DNA of 33,664 nt from Gammaproteobacteria bacterium (GCA_013373125.1 JABXIK010000032.1:1-33664), one strand, 5' to 3'. Shown: positions 6,180 through 16,756, counted from the first letter of the stretch. Translations and numbers: made by a program. Notes: generated by a model not told the origin, from the letters alone.

Positions 6180-9143
6180 TTGGCACTAAAGTTTAGGATC
6201 AAGCCATTTCTTAATACCCTGGCTTTCAGAGTACCGTTTTTATTCGTCATTATGTTGCTACTAATGATCGGGGCTTTTCTGTGGGTGATGGAAAAGGAAG
6301 GGCGGCCGGTTATTGAGCACAGTGAACGTCAGTTTGTCCGTCAAACCGGTGAAGCCACGGTCGCGTTGCTATCAAAGTATATGGAAAAGTCTGCATCCTT
6401 GGCATTAGGCATGGCCAACACGGCAGAGAGTTTGCCCCTGAAATCCGATCTCTTTAAACAAGTATTTCGCCACAGTTTAAGTGAATCCAGTATTGCGGCA
6501 TTTGTGGCCGGTGGCGGCATCTGGCCTGAGCCGTATGTATTTAATAAGAAAAAGGCTCGATCCAGTTTCTTTTGGGGACGTAATGCTCAAGGGGAATTAG
6601 AAGCGTTCGATGATTACAATCGTGACGATGGCGAAGGGTATCATCAAGAAGAGTGGTATGTGCCTGCCAAATTTTTAAAGCCCGGCAAGGTGTACTGGTC
6701 ACGATCTTATGTGGATCCTTATACACTAGAGCCTATGATTACGGTGTCGGCTCCTATATACCGTAACGAGGGCTTCTGGGGGGTGTCCACTGTGGATATT
6801 CAGCTCTCAAGTATCGAGCAATTGCTTGAGCAGCAAGCCAGTCGTTTAGGAGGATACGCTTATTTGTTGGACCGCAGTGGGACTTTTTTATCCTTTCCTG
6901 ATGATGGCATCAGTAAGCGATCCGTAACCACAGCGAGTAATGACCAAAAGCTGCAATACATATCGATTCAAAAAGCGGCGGAATCCACGCCGTTCTTGCC
7001 TGTCATTACCGACTCTTTAAATGTACTGGAAGGTATGTCGCGATCTAATCGTGAGTTGTCAGTACAGGCGCAAGCCTTAGCTGAGGGCAGTTACCAAATT
7101 GATTTGGATGAAGCGTTCCGCATAGCCAGTATCATGGCTAACCCACTTGCTAAGCGCACCATAGGCAGCAGTTTTATCAAACAAATCAATATGGAAAACG
7201 ATCCCATCTTGAATGAACCGGTTGCCGTGCAAGTTTTTCATGTGCCAGAAAGCTACGGAAAATTAGTGCTTACCGTCCCAACTCGTTTGTTAAACATTAA
7301 AAGTGAAAAAATTATTCAAAGTGTTCTATGGGGTTTTACTTGGGCCATATTGGCGGCTTTGGTTTTAGGGTTAATGTATCTGGAGTGGATACTGATTTCA
7401 CCACTGCGCAGTATGCGCGACCAAGTGATGTCATTTGATCATTCTCGCGAAATTACCGGTATTAAAACGGGGGAGCTGGCGGATTTGGCAAATCAATTTA
7501 ATCACCGCAATCGACAACTGTTGGATTTAAATATGTCGCTTGCGGATTCGGTCAAGCAAGCGCAGCAAGCCAGTCAAACTAAAAGTCAGTTTCTTGCCAA
7601 TATGAGTCATGAAATTCGTACCCCCATGAATGGGGTGTTAGGCATGTTGGACATTGTATTGAGAACCGATATCAGCGAGAAACAACAGCATTTTTTAAGT
7701 GTTGCCAAATCCAGTGCTCAAAGCTTGTTAGTGTTAATTAATGATATTTTGGACTTTTCAAAAATTGAAGCCGGAAAACTGGACATACAATATATCGATT
7801 TTAATTTACGTAAATTATTGTCGGAAGTGGTGGCCAGTGTTCAGCACAGTAATACCAATAAAGATGTTGAAATTATTTTAAATTTAAACGACTTGGAATC
7901 CAATTGGGTAAAAGGGGACCCAGCACGTATCCGTCAGATTTTCACTAATTTAATCGCTAATGGTCTTAAATTTACAGATGAAGGCGAAGTCATAATTAAA
8001 GCGGGATTAAAAGATGTTCCCGGTACTGGCTTCATTTTATACGGCTCTGTCACCGATACGGGAATTGGAATCGCAGAAGAAGAAACCGGAGCGCTATTTA
8101 AATCGTTTTCGCAGGTGGATATTTCAAATACACGGCAATATGGTGGAACGGGTTTGGGCTTGGCTATCTGTAAACAATTATGTGAGCTTATGGGTGGATC
8201 GATTAGCGTAAGCAGTGAAATTGGAAAAGGTAGTCGATTTGAATTTAGTGTGGTGCTCGAGAAGAGTGAGTACGACCATAAAACACAAGTCAATGTGGAG
8301 CTTGCGGATTATAACGTTCTGATTGTGGACGATAACGAAAGCAACCGCTTGGTATTAAATGAGTTGTTGCAAATTTGGGGTATGAATGTGACCCAGTGCA
8401 GTAGTGCACAGCAAGCGTTAGAAGCGTTATCTCAACATCAAGATTATTTTGATATTGCTATTTTAGATATGCAAATGCCGAAAATGGATGGAGAAGAGCT
8501 AGGTAAGAAAATTCGTATGCAAGCCCAGTACGATCAATTGCCTTTAATCATGCTCAGTTCCAGTGGAGAAATTGAAGATGCGGATCGTTTTGCGCAGTTG
8601 GGTTTTGCTGCGTATCTAATTAAACCTGTCATGCCAGAAGACATACGCGATGCCATTGCGTTATGCATCGAGAACGGTGCGGCATTGAAACACGCTAAAC
8701 CCTTGTTAACGGTTCAGCATATTCAAATGTTAAGGGCTCATGCCGAATCCAGTAATGAAGTTCATGCGCCAGTCTCAGGCAAGGTATTACTGGTAGAGGA
8801 TAATGAAATAAATCAAGAAGTGGCCATGACCATATTGGCAGAGCTGGGACTAAGTGTTGATGTTGCAAATAATGGACAAGAAGCTTTAGCGAAATTGGAA
8901 CTTCAGCCGCAGGGTTATCAAATGATTTTTATGGATTGCCAAATGCCAATTATGGATGGTTACGAAGCTACAAGAGCCATACGTAAAGAAGAAAGATTCA
9001 AATATCTTCCAATTATAGCCATGACTGCGAATGCTATGGTGGGAGATAAAGAGAAGTGCATAGAATGTGGGATGAATGATTATTTATCCAAGCCGATAAA
9101 CATGGACGATATTAAAAATAAAGTAGAGAAATGGCTAAAATAG
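6180..9143 (+). CDS. Hybrid sensor histidine kinase with periplasmic Cache-type sensor and two receiver domains
   Basis: A 987-residue inner-membrane kinase. A transmembrane helix at about 17-37 is followed by a large periplasmic region (about 40-375) of double-Cache type, with EEWYVPAKFLKPGKVYWSRSY and VSAPIYRNEGFWGVSTVDI motifs. The second transmembrane helix is at about 378-402, then a HAMP-like linker. The HisKA box NMSHEIRTP has phospho-acceptor His477. The ATPase N-box is near 586-594, the G1 box DTGIG at 626-630 and the G2 box GGTGLGL at 655-661. REC1 (711-830) has Asp763 and Lys815; REC2 (867-985) has Asp919 and Lys971. There is no C-terminal HPt domain, so a separate phosphotransfer protein is needed. 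The start is TTG at 6180: an in-frame stop lies at 6153 and no ATG or GTG occurs before it. GGA 6 bases upstream may be the ribosome site. The signal is unknown. Confidence 0.93.
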   Translation: MALKFRIKPFLNTLAFRVPFLFVIMLLLMIGAFLWVMEKEGRPVIEHSERQFVRQTGEATVALLSKYMEKSASLALGMANTAESLPLKSDLFKQVFRHSLSESSIAAFVAGGGIWPEPYVFNKKKARSSFFWGRNAQGELEAFDDYNRDDGEGYHQEEWYVPAKFLKPGKVYWSRSYVDPYTLEPMITVSAPIYRNEGFWGVSTVDIQLSSIEQLLEQQASRLGGYAYLLDRSGTFLSFPDDGISKRSVTTASNDQKLQYISIQKAAESTPFLPVITDSLNVLEGMSRSNRELSVQAQALAEGSYQIDLDEAFRIASIMANPLAKRTIGSSFIKQINMENDPILNEPVAVQVFHVPESYGKLVLTVPTRLLNIKSEKIIQSVLWGFTWAILAALVLGLMYLEWILISPLRSMRDQVMSFDHSREITGIKTGELADLANQFNHRNRQLLDLNMSLADSVKQAQQASQTKSQFLANMSHEIRTPMNGVLGMLDIVLRTDISEKQQHFLSVAKSSAQSLLVLINDILDFSKIEAGKLDIQYIDFNLRKLLSEVVASVQHSNTNKDVEIILNLNDLESNWVKGDPARIRQIFTNLIANGLKFTDEGEVIIKAGLKDVPGTGFILYGSVTDTGIGIAEEETGALFKSFSQVDISNTRQYGGTGLGLAICKQLCELMGGSISVSSEIGKGSRFEFSVVLEKSEYDHKTQVNVELADYNVLIVDDNESNRLVLNELLQIWGMNVTQCSSAQQALEALSQHQDYFDIAILDMQMPKMDGEELGKKIRMQAQYDQLPLIMLSSSGEIEDADRFAQLGFAAYLIKPVMPEDIRDAIALCIENGAALKHAKPLLTVQHIQMLRAHAESSNEVHAPVSGKVLLVEDNEINQEVAMTILAELGLSVDVANNGQEALAKLELQPQGYQMIFMDCQMPIMDGYEATRAIRKEERFKYLPIIAMTANAMVGDKEKCIECGMNDYLSKPINMDDIKNKVEKWLK

Positions 9144-9976
9144 GAATTTGCCTGATTTGTTTTGCATTGATAGGTTGTTCATCGCCGCAAGTGATGCAAC
9201 AGACTCTGACCTATGATTATCTGATAGCGCCCAGCTATCCATTAACGGATAAACACAAAACCATCACCGTTATCATCGATGATACTTCATTAAAACGCCC
9301 AGAGCCTGCCTTAAGTTATGAGCAGCTAAAACTCAAATATACGGCTAATAAAAATGCTGATGTTGTGGTGTTTTTACATTTTTTACCTTCTTTTTTAGTG
9401 CAGCGTTCTCCAATTAGTCAACAGGTTATTGAATACGATGAAAATGATAAAGGTACAGTGGTGTATCGAGTAACGAACCGGGGATTTATTCGTACGCCGT
9501 ATTCTGTAGAGGTGGTGGATAATCTAAATGAAACGCTTATTTTTCAAACACAAGGGGCTGGTAACTTTGCAATAGATGCCATACCAAAGCCTGAATTGGC
9601 GCAAACTGAATCTGCACTGACTTCTAAATTCTATGAACAACGGCAAGCGGCACGAGAGACACTGTTGCATGAGCTTTGGCAGCAACTCAAAGGACGGTTA
9701 TTGAAAGATATACAAATGAACTTTGCTAAGATGGAATTTAGGTTAGTGAAAGATCATGAATTAGAGGGGGACTTTGCTCGAGCGTATTTGCTGTTAGAAA
9801 AAAATGATAAGGCAGCGGCTAAACAGGCTTTGAATATTTATAATAATCTACTAAAGCGCTACGAGAAAAAAGAAGGGGAGGAGAATCAAGCCATAGCGAG
9901 GTATGCCAATGATGGCATAACCGCCGCTACGCAAATTGTAAATGACCCGCACCCTCAGCGGTTTTCAAACAAATAA
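9131..9976 (+). CDS. Uncharacterised lipoprotein translationally coupled to the sensor kinase
   Basis: A 281-residue protein whose ATG lies 13 bases inside the 3' end of the kinase gene, so the two are coupled. The N-terminus MAKIGICLICFALIGCSS is a lipoprotein signal with lipobox LIGC and Cys16 as lipidation site. Residues 20-150 contain beta-rich segments (KTITVIIDD, ADVVVFLHF, TVVYRVTNRG) without a motif I recognise. Residues 165-281 are helical and charged; FARAYLLLEKNDKAAAKQALNIYNNLLKRYE resembles a TPR-like helical pair. Coupling suggests that it could influence the kinase's periplasmic sensor, but this is inference from gene order alone. Confidence 0.75.
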   Translation: MAKIGICLICFALIGCSSPQVMQQTLTYDYLIAPSYPLTDKHKTITVIIDDTSLKRPEPALSYEQLKLKYTANKNADVVVFLHFLPSFLVQRSPISQQVIEYDENDKGTVVYRVTNRGFIRTPYSVEVVDNLNETLIFQTQGAGNFAIDAIPKPELAQTESALTSKFYEQRQAARETLLHELWQQLKGRLLKDIQMNFAKMEFRLVKDHELEGDFARAYLLLEKNDKAAAKQALNIYNNLLKRYEKKEGEENQAIARYANDGITAATQIVNDPHPQRFSNK

Positions 9977-9980
9977 CGCA

Positions 9981-11987
<2,007 letters not shown>

Positions 11988-12093
11988 AACATACTCCAAA
12001 AGCATTTTTATTATTGTAAGCCCCTAAGCTTGAGGGAAAACCTTAGATTTGTGAAATTTATATTATTAAGTAATTAATAACTATTGCTAATAT

Positions 12094-12131
12094 ATTCGAT
12101 ACAACCAAGCGCTTGCTTGGTTGTATCGAAT
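12094..12131. promoter_or_regulatory. Perfect 17-bp inverted repeat between divergent aacS and BKACE genes; candidate operator
   Basis: Arms ATTCGATACAACCAAGC (12094-12110) and its exact complement (12115-12131) flank GCTT. The core also contains the self-complementary CAAGCGCTTG. It sits between starts at 11987 and 12194. There is no T-run on either side, so an operator is more likely than a terminator. Nested palindromes of this kind are typical of TetR-family sites controlling acyl-CoA or keto acid metabolism. No regulator gene lies next to it. Confidence 0.6.
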
Positions 12132-12193
12132 GGGATAAGGTTACTCAAGCTGCCAGTTTTCATGAGTAAACGAGAATTTAGGGGATTGTTTTT

Positions 12194-13048
12194 ATGAGCG
12201 AAAAAGTCGTCATTACCTGTGCCTTGACGGGCGTACTTACCAACCCGCAACAACATCCAGTACCAGTAACGGCAAAAGAAATGGCAGCATCTGCAAAAGA
12301 AGCCTATGACGCAGGCGCAACTTGTATGCATATTCATTTTCGTCAGCAGGAGGAAGGTAAAGGGCATCTACCATGTTGGGATGCCGATGTGGCATTAGAA
12401 ATCAGCGACGCCATTCGTGACGCGTGCCCAGGGGTTATTATCAACTACACCACAGGCACCATTGGCCGTGACCAACAAGGTCCTATTGATTGCATTCGTA
12501 AAGGCAAACCAGAAATTGCTGCGTGTAATGCTGGCTCATTGAATTATTTAAAAACTCGCTCAAACGGCACTTGGGCATGGCCACCTATGTTATTTCAAAA
12601 CACAGTGGATAAGGTGCAAGAGTTATTAGAAGTCTGCAAAGAAGAGGGCTGTCGCCCTGAATTTGAATGTTTTGACATAGGCATTGTGCGCAGTGTGGGC
12701 ATGTTCCAAGAAGTGGGTATGTGGGATAAGTTGGATTACAATTTAGTGATGGGCGTGAATTCTGGTATGCCTGCAGACCCTGATTTATTACCGATTATTT
12801 TGAAATATTTAAAACCAGGCAGTCATTGGCAAGCCACAGTCATTGGGCGTGAAGAAGTTTGGGCCGTGCATAAAAAAGTTGCCGAACTGGGTGGTAATTT
12901 ACGCACAGGTTTAGAAGATACTTTCTATTTGCCGGGTGGTGAAAAAGCCACGAGCAATGGCCAGTTGATTGATGCCCTTGCAAAAGTGGCTAGAGATGCC
13001 GGGCGTGAAATTGCGAGCCCCGAAGAAGCTCGCCAAATGTTTTTATAG
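12194..13048 (+). CDS. Beta-keto acid cleavage enzyme (BKACE, DUF849/Kce family)
   Basis: A 284-residue TIM-barrel enzyme of the 3-keto-5-aminohexanoate cleavage family. Members condense a beta-keto acid with acetyl-CoA to give acetoacetate and a new CoA ester. The Zn-binding HIH motif is at 46-48, the same numbering as in characterised Kce. VIGREEVW (216-223) probably supplies the third Zn ligand (Glu220 or 221). LRTGLEDTFY (236-245) is the conserved C-terminal active-site block. The specificity residues cannot be assigned by eye; known substrates include 3-keto-5-aminohexanoate, dehydrocarnitine and various beta-keto acids. Divergence from aacS, which consumes acetoacetate, supports a shared pathway. 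A short helical terminator-like repeat follows the stop. Confidence 0.9.
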   Translation: MSEKVVITCALTGVLTNPQQHPVPVTAKEMAASAKEAYDAGATCMHIHFRQQEEGKGHLPCWDADVALEISDAIRDACPGVIINYTTGTIGRDQQGPIDCIRKGKPEIAACNAGSLNYLKTRSNGTWAWPPMLFQNTVDKVQELLEVCKEEGCRPEFECFDIGIVRSVGMFQEVGMWDKLDYNLVMGVNSGMPADPDLLPIILKYLKPGSHWQATVIGREEVWAVHKKVAELGGNLRTGLEDTFYLPGGEKATSNGQLIDALAKVARDAGREIASPEEARQMFL

Positions 13049-13059
13049 TTCTCCTGTTA

Positions 13060-13093
13060 ACTCATGATCAGAGAGTGTGCGCTGGTCATGAGT
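13060..13093 (+). terminator. Stem-loop after the BKACE gene
   Basis: ACTCATGATCAG (13060-13071) and CTGGTCATGAGT (13082-13093) pair over 12 bases with one G-U pair and a 10-base loop. No T-run follows, so it may stabilise the 3' end rather than terminate by itself. Confidence 0.45.
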
Positions 13094-13242
13094 CCTAATA
13101 ATTCTTCGTTGCTTTCACCTTTGATCGTTATTACACTCCGTGCGCATTTTGCAATTTTCACGGAATAGAAGATTGAACTCCTACCTTTCTCCTGTTTCTC
13201 ATATTTCATGTGACTCATCACACTTCATTATTTGAGGCAGTA

Positions 13243-14451
13243 ATGGATTTACTCTATAAAAACGAAAAGAAATTATTTTTAATCGCCGCGATTATTTCAG
13301 GCATTTTTTGGACTGCTCTCGTCTTAGGTACGCTTGGCATTGCATTACTCTATTTAGTATTAATGTATGTGTTTTTTATCTTTGTGCATTCTGGCTTTAT
13401 TTCTTATTTAAAAGGAACTGGGGTAAAGATCACTCAAGAGCAATATCCAGATTTATATGAACGTTTAATTAAAAGCTGCAAAAAAGTAGGGCAAGAAGAG
13501 ATTCCTGACGCGTATTTATTACGCACTGATTTTTTCAACGCTCTAGCTACTCGCTTCTTGGGTCGTAACTTCATCGTGTTGTTTACGGATGTGGTTGATG
13601 CCTTAGAAGAACAACAAGATGCGATTGATTTCTACATTGGTCATGAGCTAGGTCATATTCATCGCAAGCATTTACTGTGGGGATGGTTCGTTGCACCGGC
13701 ATCTGTATTGCCATTATTAGGAACGGCACTACGTCGAGCAGAAGAATACACATGTGATCGTTATGGTGTAGCTTGTTGTGAAAAAGAGCAGGACATAGTG
13801 GCTGCGATTTCCGCCATTGCGGCAGGTGACTCCCGTTGGAAAACCATTAATGTGGATGCGTATTTAAAGCAAGTTCAAGAAACCAAGGGTTTTTGGATGT
13901 CATTGAACGAACTTGTTAGTGATTATCCTTGGCTTACTAAGCGTTTAGCTCATGCCATTGCGGCCAAAAATAACACCAAACCAGTATTGCCACGTCGTAA
14001 CCTTCTGGCTTGGTTATTAGCTTTGCTTATTCCTCGTGCTGGTGTGGGCGGCGGTGCAGCGTCGATTATTGTTGTCGTTGCTGTTGTGGGTATCTTGGCC
14101 GCTGTCGCTGTACCCCAATATCAGGATTATATGGAGCGTGTGCGTTTGAATGCTGCTTATTCTTCAATTACACAATTGCAAGCCCCTGTGACTGAATACG
14201 CTATGAGTAATCAAGCCTGGCCAGGTAGTTTAGAAGATTTAGGATATGACGCGGCGGATTTTGATTTTGTTGCTCAAAACTATTCTGTAAATATTTATGA
14301 ATCGGGTGTTTTAGCTGCTTTTATGGGTGAAACCAAAGACGGAGAAAATCAATATTTGGTGTTACAGCCTTCTGTGGTTGAAGGTGAAATTCAGTGGTCA
14401 TGCCATGGAGAAAGCATCAAAGAGAAATTGCTACCAAGCGATTGTCGATAA
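13243..14451 (+). CDS. M48-family zinc metalloprotease fused to a type IV pilin-like domain
   Basis: A 402-residue protein from the ATG at 13243, chosen because GAGG lies 5 bases upstream; a GTG at 13210 would add 11 residues. Two hydrophobic helices (about 11-50) precede an M48 peptidase domain with HELGH at 134-138 and Glu167 or 168 in RRAEEYTCDR as the likely third zinc ligand. After a short hydrophobic stretch (254-263), residues 272-402 look like a full type IV pilin. They contain VVVAVVGILAAVAVPQYQDY, then NAAYSSITQL, WPGSLEDLGY, and the C-terminal disulfide loop WSC-x13-C (Cys387/Cys401), ending in CR. The prepilin cleavage signal is absent: the Glu5 position is Ser274, preceded by GGG. 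The pilin-like part is therefore probably a fixed domain rather than a secreted pilin. Function unknown; unusual domain pair. Confidence 0.85.
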   Translation: MDLLYKNEKKLFLIAAIISGIFWTALVLGTLGIALLYLVLMYVFFIFVHSGFISYLKGTGVKITQEQYPDLYERLIKSCKKVGQEEIPDAYLLRTDFFNALATRFLGRNFIVLFTDVVDALEEQQDAIDFYIGHELGHIHRKHLLWGWFVAPASVLPLLGTALRRAEEYTCDRYGVACCEKEQDIVAAISAIAAGDSRWKTINVDAYLKQVQETKGFWMSLNELVSDYPWLTKRLAHAIAAKNNTKPVLPRRNLLAWLLALLIPRAGVGGGAASIIVVVAVVGILAAVAVPQYQDYMERVRLNAAYSSITQLQAPVTEYAMSNQAWPGSLEDLGYDAADFDFVAQNYSVNIYESGVLAAFMGETKDGENQYLVLQPSVVEGEIQWSCHGESIKEKLLPSDCR

Positions 14452-14539
14452 TGTGAAACTCGGCCAACAGTGGGAGGTTGGCTATATCCTTTCTCTTTAT
14501 ATCAGCATTAAAAAGAAAAGATTGATCTTTTTTCCTTGT

Positions 14540-14563
14540 AAGCAGGCTTTCGCCTGCTTTTTT
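14540..14563 (+). terminator. Rho-independent terminator after the M48-pilin gene
   Basis: AAGCAGGC-tttc-GCCTGCTT forms a perfect 8-bp stem followed by further T residues. It lies about 90 bases past the stop. Confidence 0.92.
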
Positions 14564-14603
14564 GTGTTATTTTTAAACAGATCACAAATGGAGGGAGAGG
14601 CCT

Positions 14604-15659
14604 GTGAAAACCTTAAAAAAATTATTCCTATTAAGCTGGGTCGTTTTATTGGCGGCATGTATTGAATCCGATGATGATGAAGAGGCGATCAAAGAAGCTC
14701 TAGAAGAAGAGGGAGTAGGCTATTTCATCGATAGTCCAGTACAAGGCCTGGCTTATAGTTCCCCGTCACATACAGGTACCACTGACGCATTTGGTCGTTT
14801 TGATTATGAGGAGGGGGAAACGGTTACGTTCAGCTTAGGTACTATTACTCTGGGCTCGTCCTCAGCGGCTAAAGCCATTCATGTCAGTGACTTATTTGGA
14901 GATGCTGACGCGAATGATATAGATACACTTAACCTCGCACGCTTATTGTTAACTTTGGACAGTGACGGTGATCCAGATAACGGCATTCAGCTTAGTACCG
15001 AAGCCGTTACTGAAGCCAATAGCACTAATTTTCCTAATGGTATCGATTTTACCAGTGCTTCTTTTGCCACAGATGTGGCGAATTATATTGCGATAGAAGG
15101 GGTTGCTGGTGTTGCCAACCTTGTAAGTACTGCCAATGCTCAAGATCATATTACTTACACGTTATCTGAGGTTGAAGGGCTGCTGTCCAATTGTGGGAAT
15201 GAGTGCGTGCCCCGTGCTGCCTTTAATGAGTTTGTTGAAAACGTGTCTCCTCGTCATGCTCAAGAGGGAGTATCACCCAATTTGGCTTCTATCGTCTTAG
15301 ATATGACTGCAGATTATGACGGTGATATTACTAACATGTTTATTGAAATACATGGTATGCCAGAAGGGAATTTCGAAAATTGCCGAATTGACTGGTCTGG
15401 TTTCACCTGTAACGGTTATACAACTCAGACTATTTATGACTTCTTCCAAGATGCTAATAACACAATGCATATTTTGAACAGTGAGCATGTTACTCGAGCA
15501 TTTGATACAACAGAGAAAACGTTAACCATTACTTGGTCTGGTTCATTGAGAGATAATTACATCTATACTGTTCACGTATTTAATGATGGTGAAACAGGTG
15601 ATGAAGATGACTATAAAACCTGGTGGCAATTTACGACCGGAACGAATAATGCTTTATAA
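14604..15659 (+). CDS. Uncharacterised acidic lipoprotein with Ig/carboxypeptidase-regulatory-like repeat region
   Basis: A 351-residue lipoprotein starting at a GTG preceded by GGAGAGG. The signal sequence ends in LLAAC, with Cys19 lipidated. An acidic stretch (SDDDEEAIKEALEEEG) follows. Residues 37-90 (VGYFIDSPVQGLAYSSP, TGTTDAFGRFDYEEGETVTF, SLGTITLGS) match a beta-sandwich segment common in gammaproteobacterial surface lipoproteins. Residues 210-345 (SPRHAQEGVSPNLASIVLDM up to TWWQFTTGT) look like an Ig/cadherin-type domain, with paired cysteines in FENCRIDWSGFTCNG. LDSDGDPDNGIQL resembles a Ca-binding loop. An outer-membrane or surface location is likely. No specific function is recognised. 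Confidence 0.8.
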   Translation: MKTLKKLFLLSWVVLLAACIESDDDEEAIKEALEEEGVGYFIDSPVQGLAYSSPSHTGTTDAFGRFDYEEGETVTFSLGTITLGSSSAAKAIHVSDLFGDADANDIDTLNLARLLLTLDSDGDPDNGIQLSTEAVTEANSTNFPNGIDFTSASFATDVANYIAIEGVAGVANLVSTANAQDHITYTLSEVEGLLSNCGNECVPRAAFNEFVENVSPRHAQEGVSPNLASIVLDMTADYDGDITNMFIEIHGMPEGNFENCRIDWSGFTCNGYTTQTIYDFFQDANNTMHILNSEHVTRAFDTTEKTLTITWSGSLRDNYIYTVHVFNDGETGDEDDYKTWWQFTTGTNNAL

Positions 15660-15698
15660 ACAGCACTTAATTTTGTAGTAATAGTGAAATACTTTATG

Positions 15699-15729
15699 AA
15701 AAACCGATATTAAAAATATCGGTTTTTTT
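15699..15729 (+). terminator. Rho-independent terminator after the lipoprotein gene
   Basis: AAAAACCGATATT (15699-15711) pairs with AATATCGGTTTTT (15715-15727) over 13 bases around an AAA loop; the T-run is part of and extends past the right arm. Confidence 0.93.
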
Positions 15730-15801
15730 ATGCCTTTTTGAAACTGACTGTTTATTTCCCACGTAAACCTTTTAAACCCACTAGCAAGTCAGGTACTCTC
15801 C

Positions 15802-16101
15802 ATGAAAATGACGATCAGTGAAGTTAAACAATTGGATCACCCCATTGATAAGCTCATGTTGGTCAGTTTGTGTGGTATGTCGTATCAGTTGTACGGTGAA
15901 GATCGTGGTAAGCGGTTTGCCATATACGATAATAATGGCCAGCAGATCATTAGTCATAGCCTAGAAGAAGGTAAGAACTTCATTCATGGCATAGATTGCA
16001 AGGCGGCGGTGTTATATCAGCAGTTACCCTATGATGAAGCGTGTGCACAATTAGACGGTGAGATGAGTCCAGCCATGGAAATCCCCATAGCGGTTCATTA
16101 A
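15802..16101 (+). CDS. Small DUF6482-like protein
   Basis: A 99-residue cytoplasmic protein without signal or membrane segment. The order ISEVKQLDHPIDKLMLVSLCGMSYQLYGEDRGKRFAIYDNNGQQI resembles the small DUF6482 family of gammaproteobacteria, in which a strand-rich core begins with a conserved L-x-S-L-x-G-x-x-Y. No catalytic motif is seen. Function unknown; family assignment by resemblance only. The start is one of two close ATGs (15802, 15808), with AGGTAC upstream. Confidence 0.65.
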   Translation: MKMTISEVKQLDHPIDKLMLVSLCGMSYQLYGEDRGKRFAIYDNNGQQIISHSLEEGKNFIHGIDCKAAVLYQQLPYDEACAQLDGEMSPAMEIPIAVH

Positions 16102-16189
16102 ATCGGAAGCGCTTAAGGCATCTACGGCTTGCCAAAATGAATGAAACTCATACACTGAGTTTTCCAATAATAAAAATGGGATGAGAGAA

Positions 16190-16756
16190 ATGGACGTTTT
16201 GATTTTAGGCCTAGTCGTGTTTTTTTCCGTACATGTGATATCTACGGTGCCATCACTTAAGAGTGCGTTTACAAAAGTCGTGGGTGCGAAAGGGTATAAG
16301 CCAGTTTTTGCACTCATATCTCTAGTGGGTTTTGTATTAATTATCATAGGTTATGGCGATAAACCCTTATTGTTAGCCCCTGAATGGGTGGCGCCTAGCT
16401 GGGCTCGTCACTTGATGATGCCTGCATTATTGCTCGCCATTATCTTACAGCCAGCTGCCCATATGCCGACGAATATCAAACGTTTTACTCGTCACCCTAT
16501 GCTGTGGGGAGTATCCATTTGGGCGGGTATGCATTTATGGCTTAATGGTGATCACGCATCCATTTTATTATTTGGCAGCTTTTTGGCCTATAGTCTATGG
16601 GCCATGTTTAGCGCCAATGCTCGTGGTGCCAAAAAACAAACTAAAAAAGTGCCGTTAAAGAAGGACATTGCGGTGATAATGGCAGGTACTACTGCGTTTG
16701 TGGTGATTGTTGTATGCCATAAGTGGATAGCTGGTGTGCCATTGGTGAATATTTAG
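16190..16756 (+). CDS. NnrU-like integral membrane protein
   Basis: About 188 residues with five to six hydrophobic helices. The opening MDVLILGLVVFFSVHVIS (His at the end of the first helix), the LAPEWVAPSWARHLMMPALLL region and TRHPMLWGVSIWAGMHLWLNGD match the NnrU family, whose conserved RHPML-W motif is visible. NnrU was first linked to nitric oxide/denitrification genes, but most members, including those in organisms without denitrification, have no assigned role. No denitrification gene is in this window. I chose the ATG at 16190 because GGA lies 8 bases upstream and family members begin at this residue; 16181 is an in-frame alternative three codons earlier. Confidence 0.83.
   Translation: MDVLILGLVVFFSVHVISTVPSLKSAFTKVVGAKGYKPVFALISLVGFVLIIIGYGDKPLLLAPEWVAPSWARHLMMPALLLAIILQPAAHMPTNIKRFTRHPMLWGVSIWAGMHLWLNGDHASILLFGSFLAYSLWAMFSANARGAKKQTKKVPLKKDIAVIMAGTTAFVVIVVCHKWIAGVPLVNI

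Noticed and set aside
5932..6186. 84-codon minus-strand reading frame in the AT-rich region before the sensor kinase
   Set aside because: Composition is random-looking (Phe/Lys/Gln-rich from A/T tracts), there is no ribosome site, and it overlaps the kinase start.
12094..12131. Reading the palindrome as a terminator
   Set aside because: No T-run on either strand, and it lies between two divergent starts rather than after a gene.
12074..12367. 97-codon minus-strand frame opposite the BKACE start and palindrome
   Set aside because: Antisense to a clear BKACE N-terminus, Cys/Phe-rich shadow composition, and contains the operator-like palindrome.
14327..14665. 112-codon plus-strand frame bridging the M48-pilin end and the lipoprotein start
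   Set aside because: It overlaps two better supported genes and passes through a terminator hairpin.
16190..16756. Linking the NnrU-like protein to denitrification
   Set aside because: No nitrite, nitric oxide or nitrous oxide reductase genes are near, and the family is widespread in non-denitrifiers.
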